Notes: generated from the sequence alone by a model not told the origin. A stretch of DNA of 64,000 nucleotides from Engraulis encrasicolus (GCF_034702125.1 NC_085869.1:48446042-48510041); one strand, 5' to 3'; shown: positions 36,211 to 48,800, numbered from the stretch's first letter. A program made the numbers and translations.

Positions 36211-37926
36211 CAGGGTTCGTACGGTCATGAAAAACCTGGAAAAGTTATGGAATTTGAAAATTCAAATTTCCAGGCCTGGAAAAGTTATGGAAAACGTATT
36301 TTTGGTCAAAAGTTTTGGAAAAGTCATGGAAATCCATCCAGTGTTTCATCAATTATCTTTATGAAGTTGATGCCACGGCGTAATAAAATCTAAATGTCCG
36401 AGTTCTCGTGGAAATGTTGTCTAATGCAGGCTGCGTCTGCCTAACCATGTGTTGCCAAATTGAGTGGGTTTCAAATAACGCATGTTGTAATGGCTCCAGG
36501 CGGGTTTCAAGCGTTTTTGGCGCTAGAAATCAGTCACACCTGGCAACCCGCCTCGTAACGCGCGAGCTAGATGTAGTGTGTGCGTGGTGGTGAGAGGTGA
36601 TCATAGCTCTAATCCTAGAAAAGAAATGTGGTTCTGTACGATATTACAGCATGTCGCGAAGTGTTACTTCAACAATAGGCGGCTTAACTTTCTGAAAAGA
36701 TTATCAACAATGGCTGGAGAGGACGAAAGTTGTGATGTGTCCGTCCGATATGGGCGAAGCAGCCGCACTTGTTAGCCACCTGAAGGGCAAGATACAGCAG
36801 GCGGTTACCTCCTCAGCTACTAACAGGTTAGCAGTTAAACGCGTTTTAAAATATTTAGCGGTTCCACTGAAACGTAGCTAATGCCAAAAGGAAACAATCC
36901 TAAGACCTGTTTGGTCTTGGTTTAATTTGCCAGATAGGGCACCAAGCGAACCTTTATGCTTTCGGTAAGCCCCGAGATTTTGATATTGATAAGCAATGCA
37001 CCTGCTGCCTGCGAGTGAACTTGTCCAGTGTGCTGAAAGATTACATGAAATCCGTACAATAGTCTATGTGCAGCTGACCGCGAGCCAAACGATTAGGCTA
37101 CCAATGTCTGCATGACGCGCCTGTTTTGAAATACGGTATAAACGGCAGCGTGACTAGAGTTTGAAAAAGTCATCTGTGGCTTAGTTTTCAAATCGGTCAG
37201 ATCGTTGTAACACAAAATGAAACTCACCCAAGCATCTCCTTGAGTGGGCGTCAGACTAGAACTATGCCACGAACAGTGCAGTCTCTCTTTTTTTTGCTCC
37301 AGCAACGACCACAACAAATGACAACATTATCATTCTTACAGGAGCTTTGGACTGTTGTGCTTAGGCAGGTGTAGTAGGCAGGCCTATGATTTCTTACTTG
37401 GGCAGGATGAGCATTTATCCATCTCCATAGAGAGCATGTTGATACAAATGTGTCTTCATGATGATTTCACGACCTAATTTGCTATAGGCTGGCCTAGGCC
37501 TATTCATTTTCATTTCTGACTGTACATTAGACAAGCGAATTATATAACAATGACGAATAATAGCAGAATTAATGTAATACAACATGAAGTATAATGGTTG
37601 CTTATAGCTTGTAGTAAAAGATAACCTATAGTATGAATATGTTTATTTTTTACATATTTGTAATATAGGCTATGTAATATATATAATATAATATGCCATA
37701 GTCTATAGTATAAATATATACAGTAATTACATATTTATAATATAGGCTACGTAATATAGCCTGTAATATAGGCTACGTAATATAGCCTGTAATATAGCCT
37801 AATACGCCCCCACCCCCCGCGCGCGATTGGTCATTGGTTTTTCGGTCCTGGAAATTCAGAAAAAGGTTTTGGAAAAGTCATGGAAAAGTCATGGAAAAAA
37901 ATTGGTGAAAAAGTGTATGAACCCTG
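36211..37926 (+). mobile_element. hAT-like element nested in Tc1
   Basis: Starts CAGGGTTCGTAC and ends, on the complement, CAGGGTTCATAC. TACTAA flanks it on both sides (36205-36210, 37927-37932), two bases short of the usual hAT 8. The subterminal GAAAAGTYATGGAAA words occur near both ends. A variable AT-rich stretch with GGCTACGTAATATAGCCTGT repeats sits at about 37660-37800. Confidence 0.85.
36710..36826 (+). pseudogene. Relic of a hAT transposase first exon
   Basis: Starts M-A-G-E-D-E-S-C-D-V-S, then after a frame change continues D-M-G-E-A-A-A-L-V-S-H-L-K-G-K and ends at CAG|GTTAGC, a plausible splice donor. Short G-E-A-A-L-V-S-H-L-K-G-K blocks occur at the zinc-finger start of some fish hAT transposases (recalled, not searched). 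Only this exon is recognisable. Confidence 0.5.
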
Positions 37927-39198
37927 TACTAAACTATGAGAGGGAAAATATTGAAGACGGTAAAGCTCCCTGGATCACTGATATCGGCACCCTTTACTGG
38001 ATACCATTGTGGAAGCCTAATTTGACTCAATTATGGCAAATCGCAAATGGGAATCGCCTTTGACTACTTGCTTTTGCCCATATAACATGAATTAGGCAAG
38101 GAATTATGATGTTTGTGTTTAAATAACCACCTGTTACAGCTTGTGTGTCTTTCACCAATGTGAAGACAGAGGAGCTGCCTGAGGACACCACAAATACTAT
38201 TATTTGCAAAAACAAGCCCTCCAAATAATAAAAGGTCATCTCAAAAGACCTTGGTATAACATTTTCAACACTGTGTTGTGTTATTCAGAAATCTGCCAAA
38301 CATGGAGCTGTAAAGAAGATCCTTGGATGTGGGGGTTAGGGGAAGACATTATGATAAAAGTATTTGGAAGTCGGTGCAAATAATGAAAAAACACATGGGC
38401 TAACATCTTCAGACCTGACTGTCAACTTTGAACTGTTTGGGTAGTTAAACACTACACAAAGTAGTGCCTTTTGGTTGGAGACCAAGGCAGACCACATCGC
38501 TTAATAAAAGTCATAACAGGGAACACCTGACGGCTGTATGAGAAAACACAGGCATAGCACAGCCCTTTTAAGAATGTTTTAAGGTCAGATGAAGCAATAG
38601 CACAGTTTTTCAGTGACTTACACAAACAGCATGTTGGCATACTCTGCAAGAAAGTCTTTAAGGAAAAGGACACCCTACCAAAAATCAAGCATGGTGTCCG
38701 ATCCATAATATTATGTCACCCCATTGTTGCATCAGGTATTGGAGGCTTTGACCGTATCACAGGTATCATGACAGGCATCATGACATGACAGGTATCCTCA
38801 TTTACAGGAACATTTGTAACCATGGCAAGAACACTTGGTTTGAGTTGAACATCATGTGCACTCCAGCAAGACAAAAACCCAAAGGATTGGTTGTAAAATG
38901 AAAGAACACAGTCATTGATGAAAACCAAAACCTTCGGAGGCTGCCATTGCTGTCTAATAGTGTGCAATTAACCCTTGAAGGAGGGGTGCCAATATTCCTG
39001 GACATGCCCTTTTTCGTGTTTTTGCTTGAAATTACAAAATGCATTTGGAAATAAATACTTGGCAATTCTAAATATCTTATAATGTTCAATTCAAAGATCC
39101 TGATGGTAAAAGTTGTGTGTATTTCCATTTATTTCTGGATATAATGCACACTTTGTAAATAAAATTAAAGGGTGCCAATACTAACTGGCGGCGCTGTA

Positions 39199-39635
39199 TG
39201 TGCCGCTCAGCTAAGGCACGTGATAAATCACTGGCACTAGGGATGCAAATGATCGATTAATTAATTAATGGTTTATTGATTGCCTTATCGATCGACTTAC
39301 GATTAATTGATAAGCGTTGTTTCCCCCCCAAAATCTCAATGTTTCTCGAAAAAAAACCCTACAAAATCTAATTGTTTTAATTACAAATTTAGATAAAATA
39401 CTAAATTGAAATGAATTGTATTCAAAATCTTTAATCCGAAGGTGATTTCAATATTCCCACTATTCACACCCCTCTTCACACACACCTCTTCACATGCCCA
39501 TTTCACCTGGGTCACTTGTCAGTAGCTATATTGGCTCTAAGTTTTTGATTTCAAAATTAAAAGTTTTATGTTTTCCCATTTTAGAGCCCAAAACAAATCT
39601 TGGTTGGTTTATTGATTGGTTGGTTTATACTAATG
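39199..39635. other. Unassigned DNA
   Basis: ATTAATTAAT-rich stretch near 39255. No gene or clear repeat. Confidence 0.35.
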
Positions 39636-39643
39636 CACTAGGC

Positions 39644-39974
39644 CAGTGGTTCTTAACCTGGGGTGCGGGCACCCCCTGGGGGTTCGCCTGAGATTCCAGG
39701 GGGTGCGCAGAATTTTGTTTGTGTTGAGGTTATGACCTAAATTATGCCTGCAAACATTATAGTTAGGTCAAATTAAGACCAAATTATAACATGTTATGGT
39801 CCCCATTTTAAGTCATTAAGGTATTGATTAATGTGTCAAGAAAGAATCATTGTAATTAATCTCTTAAAAGATTTTTTAGTGCATACACACGTGTGGAAGT
39901 TTGTGTTGTGGGTGCGCGGCTTGTCTTCGGCGCAGGAAAGGGGTGCGTTAAGTAAAAAAGGTTAAGAACCACTG
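39644..39974. mobile_element. Short hAT element (MITE)
   Basis: Perfect 16-bp inverted ends CAGTGGTTCTTAACCT with perfect 8-bp duplications CACTAGGC at 39636-39643 and 39975-39982. At 331 bp it cannot encode a transposase. Confidence 0.95.
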
Positions 39975-39982
39975 CACTAGGC

Positions 39983-40800
39983 TACCACCCCTCTGTTTAA
40001 ACCAAATATAACATGAGCTTTAATTCCACAAACGTGAACAATGCTTTATATCAAGTTTTTTTTTTTTTTTTTTGTTCCATGTGGTTGACAAACAAAAACA
40101 GTAGACACTAACACAACAATCATACAATACACAACAATCTGTTCTAAAATTTAGACCCAGTCTATACAGTCAACAGTCAATACATTACAAAGAATCAACC
40201 TCAACACATTTTCTTCACAACAGTCAGTTGTTTATCCTTTGGAGTGTTGAGTAGAGCTGATGGATCATAGAGTTCTGGTGGTCACATATCGGCTGCCTGT
40301 GGAGCATAAATAGGCCTAATAAGTTTAAGGCTTTCATGAGGACTTGTTGGATTAGGCTTGCAAATACACTGCAGATGTATGATACAAGAAAAAGATTTGT
40401 ATGAAAGGCCTACACAGCGCTAGCCTAACTAGCAGTAGCTAACATTCTAAGCTAAGTTGCTAACATAAGTAACATACACACAGTGGAGCATCAAGAGCAC
40501 CTAAGGTCACACACAGCAACATAGTAAACTACTACACATACACACCAACACACTTTTATGAGTCTTTTCTTACCTTGAAGTGAGGTTGATAGACACATTT
40601 TTCCATGCCACGTTGTCAGTTGTGGTTTGATGGTCACATGATGGTCACCATTGACAGATTCACCATTTTTAGAGAAGTTTGTATTTTATGTTACATTTTA
40701 ATAAAATAGGGTTTCTATGGTTCTGACATGAATGGGTTCTTTACACAAAGCAGAAGCTGGTAAACAATTAAAAAAACAACTAAAACAACCAAAAAAGTTA
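39983..40800. other. Unassigned DNA with T-run
   Basis: A run of about 21 T at 40050-40072 could be the tail of a minus-strand retroposon whose body I cannot identify. Otherwise nothing seen. Confidence 0.4.
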
Positions 40801-40898
40801 GTGACCCAGCCTTAGGATTCGAACTCTCAACCTCAAGATAAGGACATGCCAATATCACTACATGCAGAGGATTATCCCCTACACCACTCAACTGCAGG
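40801..40898 (-). repeat. tRNA-like unit 1
   Basis: On the minus strand, a B-box-like AGTTCGAATCC (40816-40826) follows a D-arm-like TGGTGTAGGGG (40876-40886). The spacing is longer than in a true tRNA, so this is a decayed tRNA-derived repeat. Confidence 0.55.
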
Positions 40899-41059
40899 TT
40901 TTGTAATTGTAGAAATATAGCCCTGTTTGTTAGAAAGTATTGGGCTTACTCATAATTAACAGTCAAATGTGTCTCACATACTTTCCACTTCAAATCCGGT
41001 CAACTGACATCATACCAAAACAATAATGTTTGAATGTGATTTTTTTTTTTTTACTAACA

Positions 41060-41133
41060 TCCCATGCTGGGAATTGAACTTAAAACCATCATGTTTCGAG
41101 GCCAACTGCTTAACTGTTAGTCCATGACTGCCC
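41060..41133 (-). repeat. tRNA-like unit 2
   Basis: Reads GGGCAGTCATGGACTAACAG at the 5' side and has a B box GTTCAATTCCC (41069-41079). An A-run (T-run at 41039-41052 on the plus strand) follows the 3' end, as in tRNA-derived SINEs. Confidence 0.65.
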
Positions 41134-41267
41134 AAGCACAACATGCTGACATCTATAGTCTCATATGTCAGATATAGATCCAATTGACGTGATTTAAAGA
41201 ATTTGTAACTTTCACAGTTTCGCGGAAAATAAACAATAAATATCTACTTGAGTGTTTTTTTTTATTG

Positions 41268-41334
41268 GTAATACAGGATTCAAACCTGCAATCCTCTGAT
41301 CTTGTGGCCATTTCCCTATCCAGACCACAGCAAC
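41268..41334 (-). repeat. tRNA-like unit 3
   Basis: B box GGTTTGAATCC (41277-41287) and a 5' side GTTGCTGTGGTCTGGATAGG. An A-run follows at 41255-41264. Total length is close to a tRNA. Confidence 0.65.
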
Positions 41335-41490
41335 TCAAACATTGTCTTGCTTTACCTAAGCATTTTTCTTTTGTAATTTCGCTCGAAATTAAATGTGAAA
41401 AATATGGCTAATTAAATCGGGAGTCATGGGTCTGGTGGCCATCTGAACATTCTCATACCATGTTCCAGGAAGTATGGAAGTAGGTAAGGT

Positions 41491-41568
41491 TATCTCCATG
41501 TTGGGGATTGAACTTGCAACCTTTGAGGTTGAAGACCAGCTGTTTAACCACTACTCCATGATCGCCTC
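41491..41568 (-). repeat. tRNA-like unit 4
   Basis: B box GTTCAATCCCC (41503-41513), D-arm-like GTAGTGGTTAAACAGCTGG, 5' side GAGGCGATCATGGA. No A-run follows. The flank at 41585-41625 resembles the flank of unit 2, so units and spacers were copied together. Confidence 0.65.
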
Positions 41569-41699
41569 AGCTGTTGTCAAGACATATGCCAGATAGAGCT
41601 CCAATTTACAAACTTAAAGACATTGTGTTAGGATGTCAGTTGTACTTAAAAACACAATGCCAACCAGAGTTAATTTATTGGTACCTGAAAACCTGTTGA

Positions 41700-43728
41700 G
41701 AGCACCTAAATGTGTATGTCATCTGGACATTTTTGCAATATTGAGTACTACAGCGTAAACTTTTCTAGTTCATAGTACTGTTGGGGAATACAGTGTATGA
41801 CATTGGCGCATGGATGACGCTTTCGCACCATTTATGTTTTGAGAAATTACAGATTTTACCCATGACATGTATAGTAGTACACTGTCATGTACTGTATGTA
41901 TTTTAAAAAAAATGCAGTACAGTGAATCATGTATGTTTGCAACACACTTTTCATTCGTCCCTCATGCAGGGGTCTGTGCAATGAAAAAAAAAACAAAAAA
42001 ACTAAATATTAGGAGAACAGATAAGAAATTGGGAGCACTGTGAAACAGACAAACGCACAGACAAAAAGGGTCTAAGAGAGTAGGCTATGCCTTTTTCCCC
42101 ACACATAGGTGTACACATTCTACATGAATGGTGCTGGTCACAGGGCCAGTTTTTCAAAATTCCTCCCAGTAAAAGGGCTGAACAACATATAACATTTATG
42201 TCTATATTCATTCACATTAATTTCTATATGCAGGCCGATGTCTCCTCTGCTGTGTCAATGAAGGCCTGTCGTCTAACTCATAATCATACAACTGTAAAAC
42301 AAAGTATGCAAGTGTCAGTAAACTCATCCCAACTGTCCCTTCTCTGAAGGTTTTTTATTGCTTCCAAACCCAAGTTAACTACAACAACTTGACTAGGCTT
42401 TTGAACCCTCTGTCTTTCAAGCACTCATGGTTTTCTCTATAGGATGTATTTACTCCAGGAGGAAAATGCAAAGGAAATCGTTTTTAAAATCGTTTTAAAA
42501 AAAACGGAAATCGTTAAAAAACATATATATATATTTGGAAACTATGGCGGCCAAATTTGGCGGTGCGCCATAGTTAACTCAATGTATGGGAAACACATAG
42601 GTTAATATATATGTAAGGATGTGTGTAATGTCTTCTGTATTTACTTGACATCTTAATTTCCCCCTGGGATCAATAAGTGATACTCTACTCTACTCTAGCA
42701 TAGGCTAATTGGGCTGATAGTAGCAAATTCTATCTGCAATGTACAAGTTTGGTTGATTGTGTAACTACTGGCTTCTACACGTTTTAATCTATATTCCATC
42801 TGTATCAAGATGCCCTTTTCATGGCGATTTCTGAGAAATTGCTTAACAATGTCCTATAATGGCTAGTTTGATAGCTTTTAACAATCTGTTAATGGGCTGC
42901 ATTTTCTGTGTGCATCTAGTCTTTGATTGAAGGCCTACATATTCTCTGGCGTTGGACAGAACGACTTCAGCTTGATAATGAAGGCAGATGAGATGAGATG
43001 AAATCGCTTGTTGTTACCCCATGTTGTTACCCCCACACTACACGATGCAAGACTTACGATTGACCAAGAAATCGGTCCAATACCCAAAAAGCCGTGCGAC
43101 TGGCAAATAGTGGCAAAATCGGGCCAAAGACCACCCAGTGTATGCCCGTCATATTTGGGTGTCCCCCAAATACATCACAGTCTATTCTGCACTATTCTGT
43201 GCTCTTGCTTGATGGCATTCAGCTTCACCGAACAAGTATTTTGAACACGTTGTTTTTGTACAGTGGTTTATGTGTAGTAGTTAGAAGTTCTGGTGGCATA
43301 GTAGTTTTATTGTATATTGTGTTATGTGTCCATTTTATGGAGCAGCTTTAGTAGAGTAGAGTAGAGTATCATTTTTTAATCCTGATTAAAAGTAAAATGC
43401 GGTACAACTGAAACCTATGAAACTGTAATATGGCAGAATTCAGTAGCTTAGCTTTTCCTATTTTGTGAAGTGGCAGTTGAAAAACTAGACATGGATTCAC
43501 TAGTCATGGGTTCAAGACCTTGGCCACTTCAGAAAGAAATATCCCCATATATAGTATTTGAATTGATTTAGCCATTTACTACGTACTGTCAAGCTCAATT
43601 CATGCAATACATGCATCTCAAATCTGCTTAACAGTTAAATGATAGTGTAGAGATATAGGTAAGTTGTATTTAACACTAAATCCTTGAGAACTATGATACT
43701 GAAGTGTACTGGAGGGGAGTACTGCAGA
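41700..43728. other. Gene-free stretch with two LINE-tail-like sequences
   Basis: At 42650-42700 the plus strand reads TTTCCCCCTGGGATCAATAA then an ACTCT repeat, like the 3' tail of RTE/L2-type fish LINEs. At 43350-43390 a similar tail reads on the minus strand. The block 43010-43150 resembles 49715-49850 (shared words CACTACACGATGC, AAAATCGGGCCAAA), a dispersed repeat. No gene seen. Confidence 0.5.
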
Positions 43729-43736
43729 GTTGCCGT

Positions 43737-43934
43737 CAGGGTTGCCAGATGGGGCTGATGATATCCAGCCCAAAAAATGTTCAAAACCCGCCTGGTAGTA
43801 CTAAATCTCGCCCAATTCTATTGATTTCTATGGCCAAAAATTGGGCAGGTTTTTCTCCGAAATTCCTTTTTACCCGCACACGGGCATCCTAAGCAGCCTG
43901 ATTGGGTGGGAAACCGCCCAATCTGGCAACACTG
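43737..43934. mobile_element. 198-bp hAT miniature element
   Basis: Ends CAGGGTTGCCAGATGGGGC and (complement) CAGTGTTGCCAGATTGGGC with perfect 8-bp duplications GTTGCCGT at 43729-43736 and 43935-43942. A related fragment lies at about 63867-63965. Confidence 0.95.
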
Positions 43935-44186
43935 GTTGCCGTGCAAGGAATCTGACTCATGCCATCTTGGCTACTACTCTGGGGCTCTGACTGCATAGTC
44001 AAGGGAGCATATCCACAATCCAAATGATACTCATACCATCACAGCCACCCATTCACAACATTAGTTAAAGTAAATCTAAACTTGTGGAAAGTGTGGATGA
44101 TTACTCTCAAAACGTTGTATTCATCTGTGCAATCAGCCTGTGCAGAATGTCGGAAAAAATAGTCGGTAGTGTAAGGTTTCCATTTG

Positions 44187-44192
44187 TTTATA
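44187..44192 (-). terminator. Possible poly(A) signal of crystallin gene 2
   Basis: TATAAA, a variant signal, 96 nt beyond the stop, almost the same distance as AATAAA in gene 1. Confidence 0.4.
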
Positions 44193-44287
44193 TTTAAGAT
44201 GTCTGGTGAACATTAAGTACTTTGTTGTTTTAAGAATACAAATGTATATGCAGCAGCTGTTGAGAACAATTCTACAAATGAGACACA

Positions 44288-45703
44288 TTAGTACATAGAG
44301 TCCGTGATGCGCCTCATGCTACTGAATCTCATGTTGGGGTAGCCCATGTTTCTCCAGCTTCTGTACTCTCCGGGAGGGAAGTAGTACTGTCTTCCTCTGT
44401 AGTGGGGCTGCTCATACATGAGCCAGTGGCCTTCCATCACGTTGCAAGACTGGCACTGGTTCATACGGTAGCGATCCATGATGGAGTCACAGTCATCCAT
44501 GCACTCGTGCATCTGACCACCGAAGTTCTCCCTCTCGTAGATCCTCATTCTGTAGTTTCCTCTGTACTGTAATGGAGATGAATTGTATTTAGTCAATGTT
44601 GAAATGTATGAAATGTAAATGTACTACCAGCAAATGTAGGCAAAATAAACGAAATATTGATTTTGTCAAGAGATTACCTGGGGGATGTGGCGGCAGGATC
44701 TGATCCCGTTGTTCCAACCCCACATGCTCATGTAGTCAGGGTACTCGCCCCTCTTCATGAAGTACTGCATGCCCATGTAGTTGGGCTGGTCGTACATCAT
44801 CCAGCAACCACTGTGCACCCTGAAGGAGCCGCAGCGGTTGAGGTAGGGGGAGAAGTCAGCATAGTCTCCATTGCAGTCCCAGGAACGGCCCCCAAAGTTC
44901 CTCTCCTCGTAGAAGGTCACCTGAAAGAAAGTTTTAGGGCTACATTTTTATGTACATAATCGATGCCAGTGTTTTTTTACCACTGTGCCGTGCGAATTTG
45001 CCATGGGAAATTGTTCAGTTGCATCTAGTTGGTCTAAAAACAGTAGTAGGACTATAAAAGACCTTTCCCTTTTTGCTTCTTTGAGCCATATATTCGATAC
45101 TTAAATGAGAATGGCTGTCAAGTGTAAGATATACGCTGCAATTTATTTTTTACAGTTTCAGTTTGTGTGCCCTTTTTCCCTGGAAAAGGTACATTTTGGA
45201 TCAAAGGTTGTATTGTATTTTGCCATACAGTAGGAGCAGCCCTGTTTCTGTAGCCTAGCAAGACAGACAGACTATAATGTAAAAATCATAGTCTGGCACC
45301 AGAACATGGTCAGACAGCTGCGGAACCAAAGCTGCTGTTCACACTGTTCAAACTCTATGCAAGTAACAGCCATATCTTCACTGTGCTAGGTACCCCCCAA
45401 AATGGTAGTATGATCTTACAAATTTGGAACCATGTAATATCATACCACGGGTGTTGTAATTACATCTTAAAGAGTGCTTCTACTTTTTACAACTCTAAAA
45501 AAAGAGTTGTGATTGACGGATTGATTTTGTGTTCTTTTACATGATCTATGGTACGATGCTAGACCAACTTGCCAGATAAAAGTATTTCCTGCAGTTAGCT
45601 GAGTTGTGTTTTTAGAAAGGAAATTGAAAAGAAAAACATCCCTGTATTATGAAACAGCAACAAGTTTGTTGTAGTTGAAATTTCAGCTCACCTTTCCGTG
45701 CAT
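44288..45703 (-). CDS. crygm: Gamma-M crystallin, gene 2 (three exons)
   Basis: Lens structural protein of the same family as its two neighbours. Coding exons on the minus strand are 45692-45703 (M-H-G-K), 44678-44920 and 44288-44566 (TAA stop), 177 residues. The introns are phase 0 (771 and 111 nt) with GT..AG ends. Exon 2 begins [11 protein letters not shown] and is the most diverged exon 2 of the three: about 16 of 81 residues differ from gene 1 and 20 from gene 3. Exon 3 differs from gene 1 at only 5 of 92 residues, and the last 47 residues are identical. Cysteines and methionines of the Greek-key core are kept. The start is fixed by the conserved 12-nt first exon ending AAG|GTGAGC. Exact gamma-M subtype unknown. 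Confidence 0.95.
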
Positions 45704-45759
45704 GGTTGCTGGTGTTGTTGTTGTTTGAGCTTGGCTGTTCAGCTGTGGGTATCCGGCTG

Positions 45760-45807
45760 TTATATACCCAAGGTGACACAGAGAATTCGGGGTCCCTTTT
45801 TGTCAAA
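45760..45807 (-). promoter_or_regulatory. Crystallin gene 2 core promoter
   Basis: TATATAA at 45760-45766, 57 nt before the ATG, preceded by CTGTGTCACCTTGGG as in gene 1. The upstream block (45789-45807) reads TTTGACAAAAAGGGACCCC, the diverged form of the block in genes 1 and 3; here the ACAATAG core is lost. Confidence 0.7.
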
Positions 45808-48800
45808 AGAGCATTTGTTTGCATTTGTCCACCTACATAAAGACTATACCTACATTGTCCCTCTACAATAGAAAATCAGAACATTCTTTCCTATCTAGTA
45901 TGTTTTTGCATAACTGTAAGAAAAGCACTGCTGGCAATTCATAGAAAATGTGGTTTACAAATGTAGATTGAGATTTTATTGTGGTTAACCTTTATCCTAA
46001 ATTCCTTTTACCAAATAAGTGAAGTATTTTGTGAAAGAAACATGAAAAACAATTAAGTGTCACATCAAAATCCATGGAATATACTAGACCTGAAATACAA
46101 CAGAACAAATTCATGAATGGGTACACTCTAACATATCATTGAAACTAAAAGCATTATAGTCAGACCAATGACCAAACTCAGGTGATAGTAAGTCATGTTT
46201 TCAATCATTTCATGAAATGCAATACCACTACTTAAAGATGCAAGGTGAATTTTATTTTCTATTAACATAGGTTACTACAAAGTTAACATCACAGAGGAAA
46301 TACAAATGATAAGCAAGAACTATATACACACATTTAAAAGCAGTTTCATACCATTGTCAGATCTGTAAGGGCCTTATTTTGACAAAGTTTTTGTGAGCTT
46401 CTTCACAGTTCACCACTTTTTTATTTTTAATTTAGTGCTGACGTTTCGGCACTTAGGCCTTCATCAGAGTAATGCGCTAGTGTCGCGCTCTTCCTTGTGT
46501 GAACTAGAGATCTGTAAGGGCCAAAAGCTATATATTTTCTGACTCCTGTGTGTGTGCCTGGAGTATATTTTTGTATGATGGCAAGTTGGATATCATAACT
46601 TAATAGTTTTACAGCCTCATTTTTAAAAATAAAGTTCTTTTTAAACCACTTCTGGCTGTTATACAAGCTTTCTGGAGTTTGTCATATGTCATTATTATTT
46701 AGCCTAGTAAACTAGCTCCACCCGCCGGTGGCCAAAATTATTTTGGCCTGCGAGTGGGTCTAGCCTCGGACAATGCCCCAGGCCCTGAAACTGGCTGGCC
46801 AGTCACAAGGCAGCAGGCTTGATTTGATTTGTTTTGAATCTTTGGATGCAAAGTGGACAGGGTTTTGAGGGAGTGACGACAAGGCGTTGGCCAATAGGCA
46901 CAGACACAGTTTGAAAAACAACGGGTTGTTCCCATCAACAATTTTCTCATTGATCGGGCCTTAACTAAATATTCACATAAATCTCACATTTAGTCTGGCT
47001 TGTCAGCCTAATTATTATTATTATATTCCCGAAACAGGGAGCGTCGGGTGTGCGTGCGGTGTCACAGCGCTGTGTTAGGTCTTTCATATTAACGCAATAA
47101 CTTTTGAATGGAGGGATGGATTTGTGCCAGATTCGGTGTGTAAATGCACTAGGATAGGTCCATGAACTGGTTAGATTTTAGAGGCCAACACTTTCAAGAT
47201 GGCTGAATTCAAGATGGCCAAATTTTTGTTTGGCATATAACTTCTGACTGGGTGGATGGATTTCTCCCAAATGTTTAAGCTTTGTTTTCATTATAATTGT
47301 TTGGTTTTAAACCTACCGTAAATCCTCAAATTGTGGCCTGTATTCCATTACTGGCCGGGATTTTAATATTGGCTGGTCTCGCTGTCGGCGGAGGTAAATT
47401 GTGGCCGGTCTCTTGTACAGGCCGGGTCTAAAAATAGAATCAATGATTTTTTTTGTTTACCGGATATCTCACGTTGTTCTCAAAATCCACAACTGTAATC
47501 ATTAAGCTGGTTAACATTAGACATAGTTCCTCACTCCGAAAAAGGACTCATGCTATTATAAAACAAACGGTGCACATGCCAAAGACTAGTTATTACATGT
47601 GAGCAGTTAACATCAGCCGCTTCGGTCAGCTTCTCCAGCTTTCCTGCAAACGCTTGGGTAACCTAGCAACAACACGAGCCCAGAATACAGCCAGAGGGAG
47701 GGCGCCCATACAGAAAGAGACTTTGCCTTGTTTGCGAAGTTGTGAGAGCCCTCGTCGTGAATGCATTTGGCGGTCAAACTTTTAAAAAGCGTTGCCAGTG
47801 GAGGAAAAATAGGAGGCACGCTACAGTATTAGACAATAATATGGTTACCTCACTTAAAACTTCATATTTCAGTAACGTGCTTCACACATAGAGATTGCTT
47901 CACATCAGGCTACGGATTGTATGTATATTTCCCCGACATTTGGCTGTAACAAGAAACAGTTTGCCTTGCGAAGTCTGGAGTAAAAGTGGAGTGAAAGTGA
48001 CAAAAAGGTTTAATTCTTTCAATATCTACAACAATTCCCTGCTGATCATCCATGGCGGGAGTCTGGAGACATTCACAACAATAAGCAATCAACCGACACC
48101 ACCCCCTGCTCCCGTTGACACTGCATGAGGGAATCATGCGGTTCTCACGGCCTCATACTACACAAGCCGAGGGTCGAATTCGAGCAGAATGCTCACACTA
48201 CACGACAGGCTTGTGTTCCGGAACTGCAGATGACAAAAATGTGGAAGGGAAATGCGTACCTGAGGTGCAGACGAGGATACGGTCAAGAGTGAATTGCGCT
48301 GCCCTGGCAATTTGTGCATGTGTAGTATCAAATCGGGTCGTAGCACTGCTATAGTCTACTTTTTTGTGGATGTACTGTATATTTGGGGAACCATATGCGC
48401 ATTAGTTCCCAAAAAAGGGGCTGGGGCCCCTTAGGGGCCGCGAAAGGAAGGGATCCTTCAGAGTCATGGGGAACCACTGTGAACATCCGATGTAATTTCC
48501 TGCATTCTAGTGTATTTTAAGGTGAATCTTAAAGGGCCATTTCGGTCGTCTACAACATCCAGCTTTATTGTCCAAGTTACCCATGACTTATCATTGGCGA
48601 AGAAGCGAACATTTTTCATTCAACCCTGACAGTGTTGCTTGCACAGAGAGCTTGCATTGACAGCCAATTGACCGGTCTTGGCTGAAAATGCCCGGCATTT
48701 TTTGTGCCAGTCTAACCCTGCTGAACACTGAAGTCTTTCTGCAGAGGAGCTAGCGCTCAGTGTAAAGCAAACAGACTCATAATAACAGGCTATTGTGTAT

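Larger units (their letters stand above)
36057..39196 (+). mobile_element. Tc1/mariner element split by a hAT
   Basis: Inverted ends CAGTGCCGCCAGTTACTATT and (complement) CAGCGCCGCCAGTTAGTATT are flanked by TA at 36055-36056 and 39197-39198. Without the hAT inside it is about 1.4 kb, a typical Tc1 size. A decayed Q-D-K-N-P-K codon run near 38868 matches the QQDNDPKH region of Tc1 transposases on the plus strand. Not functional. Confidence 0.88.

Noticed and set aside
40801..41568. Functional tRNA genes
   Set aside because: B-box words are present but stems, box spacing and acceptor pairing look decayed by eye, and A-runs follow two units; called tRNA-derived repeats instead.
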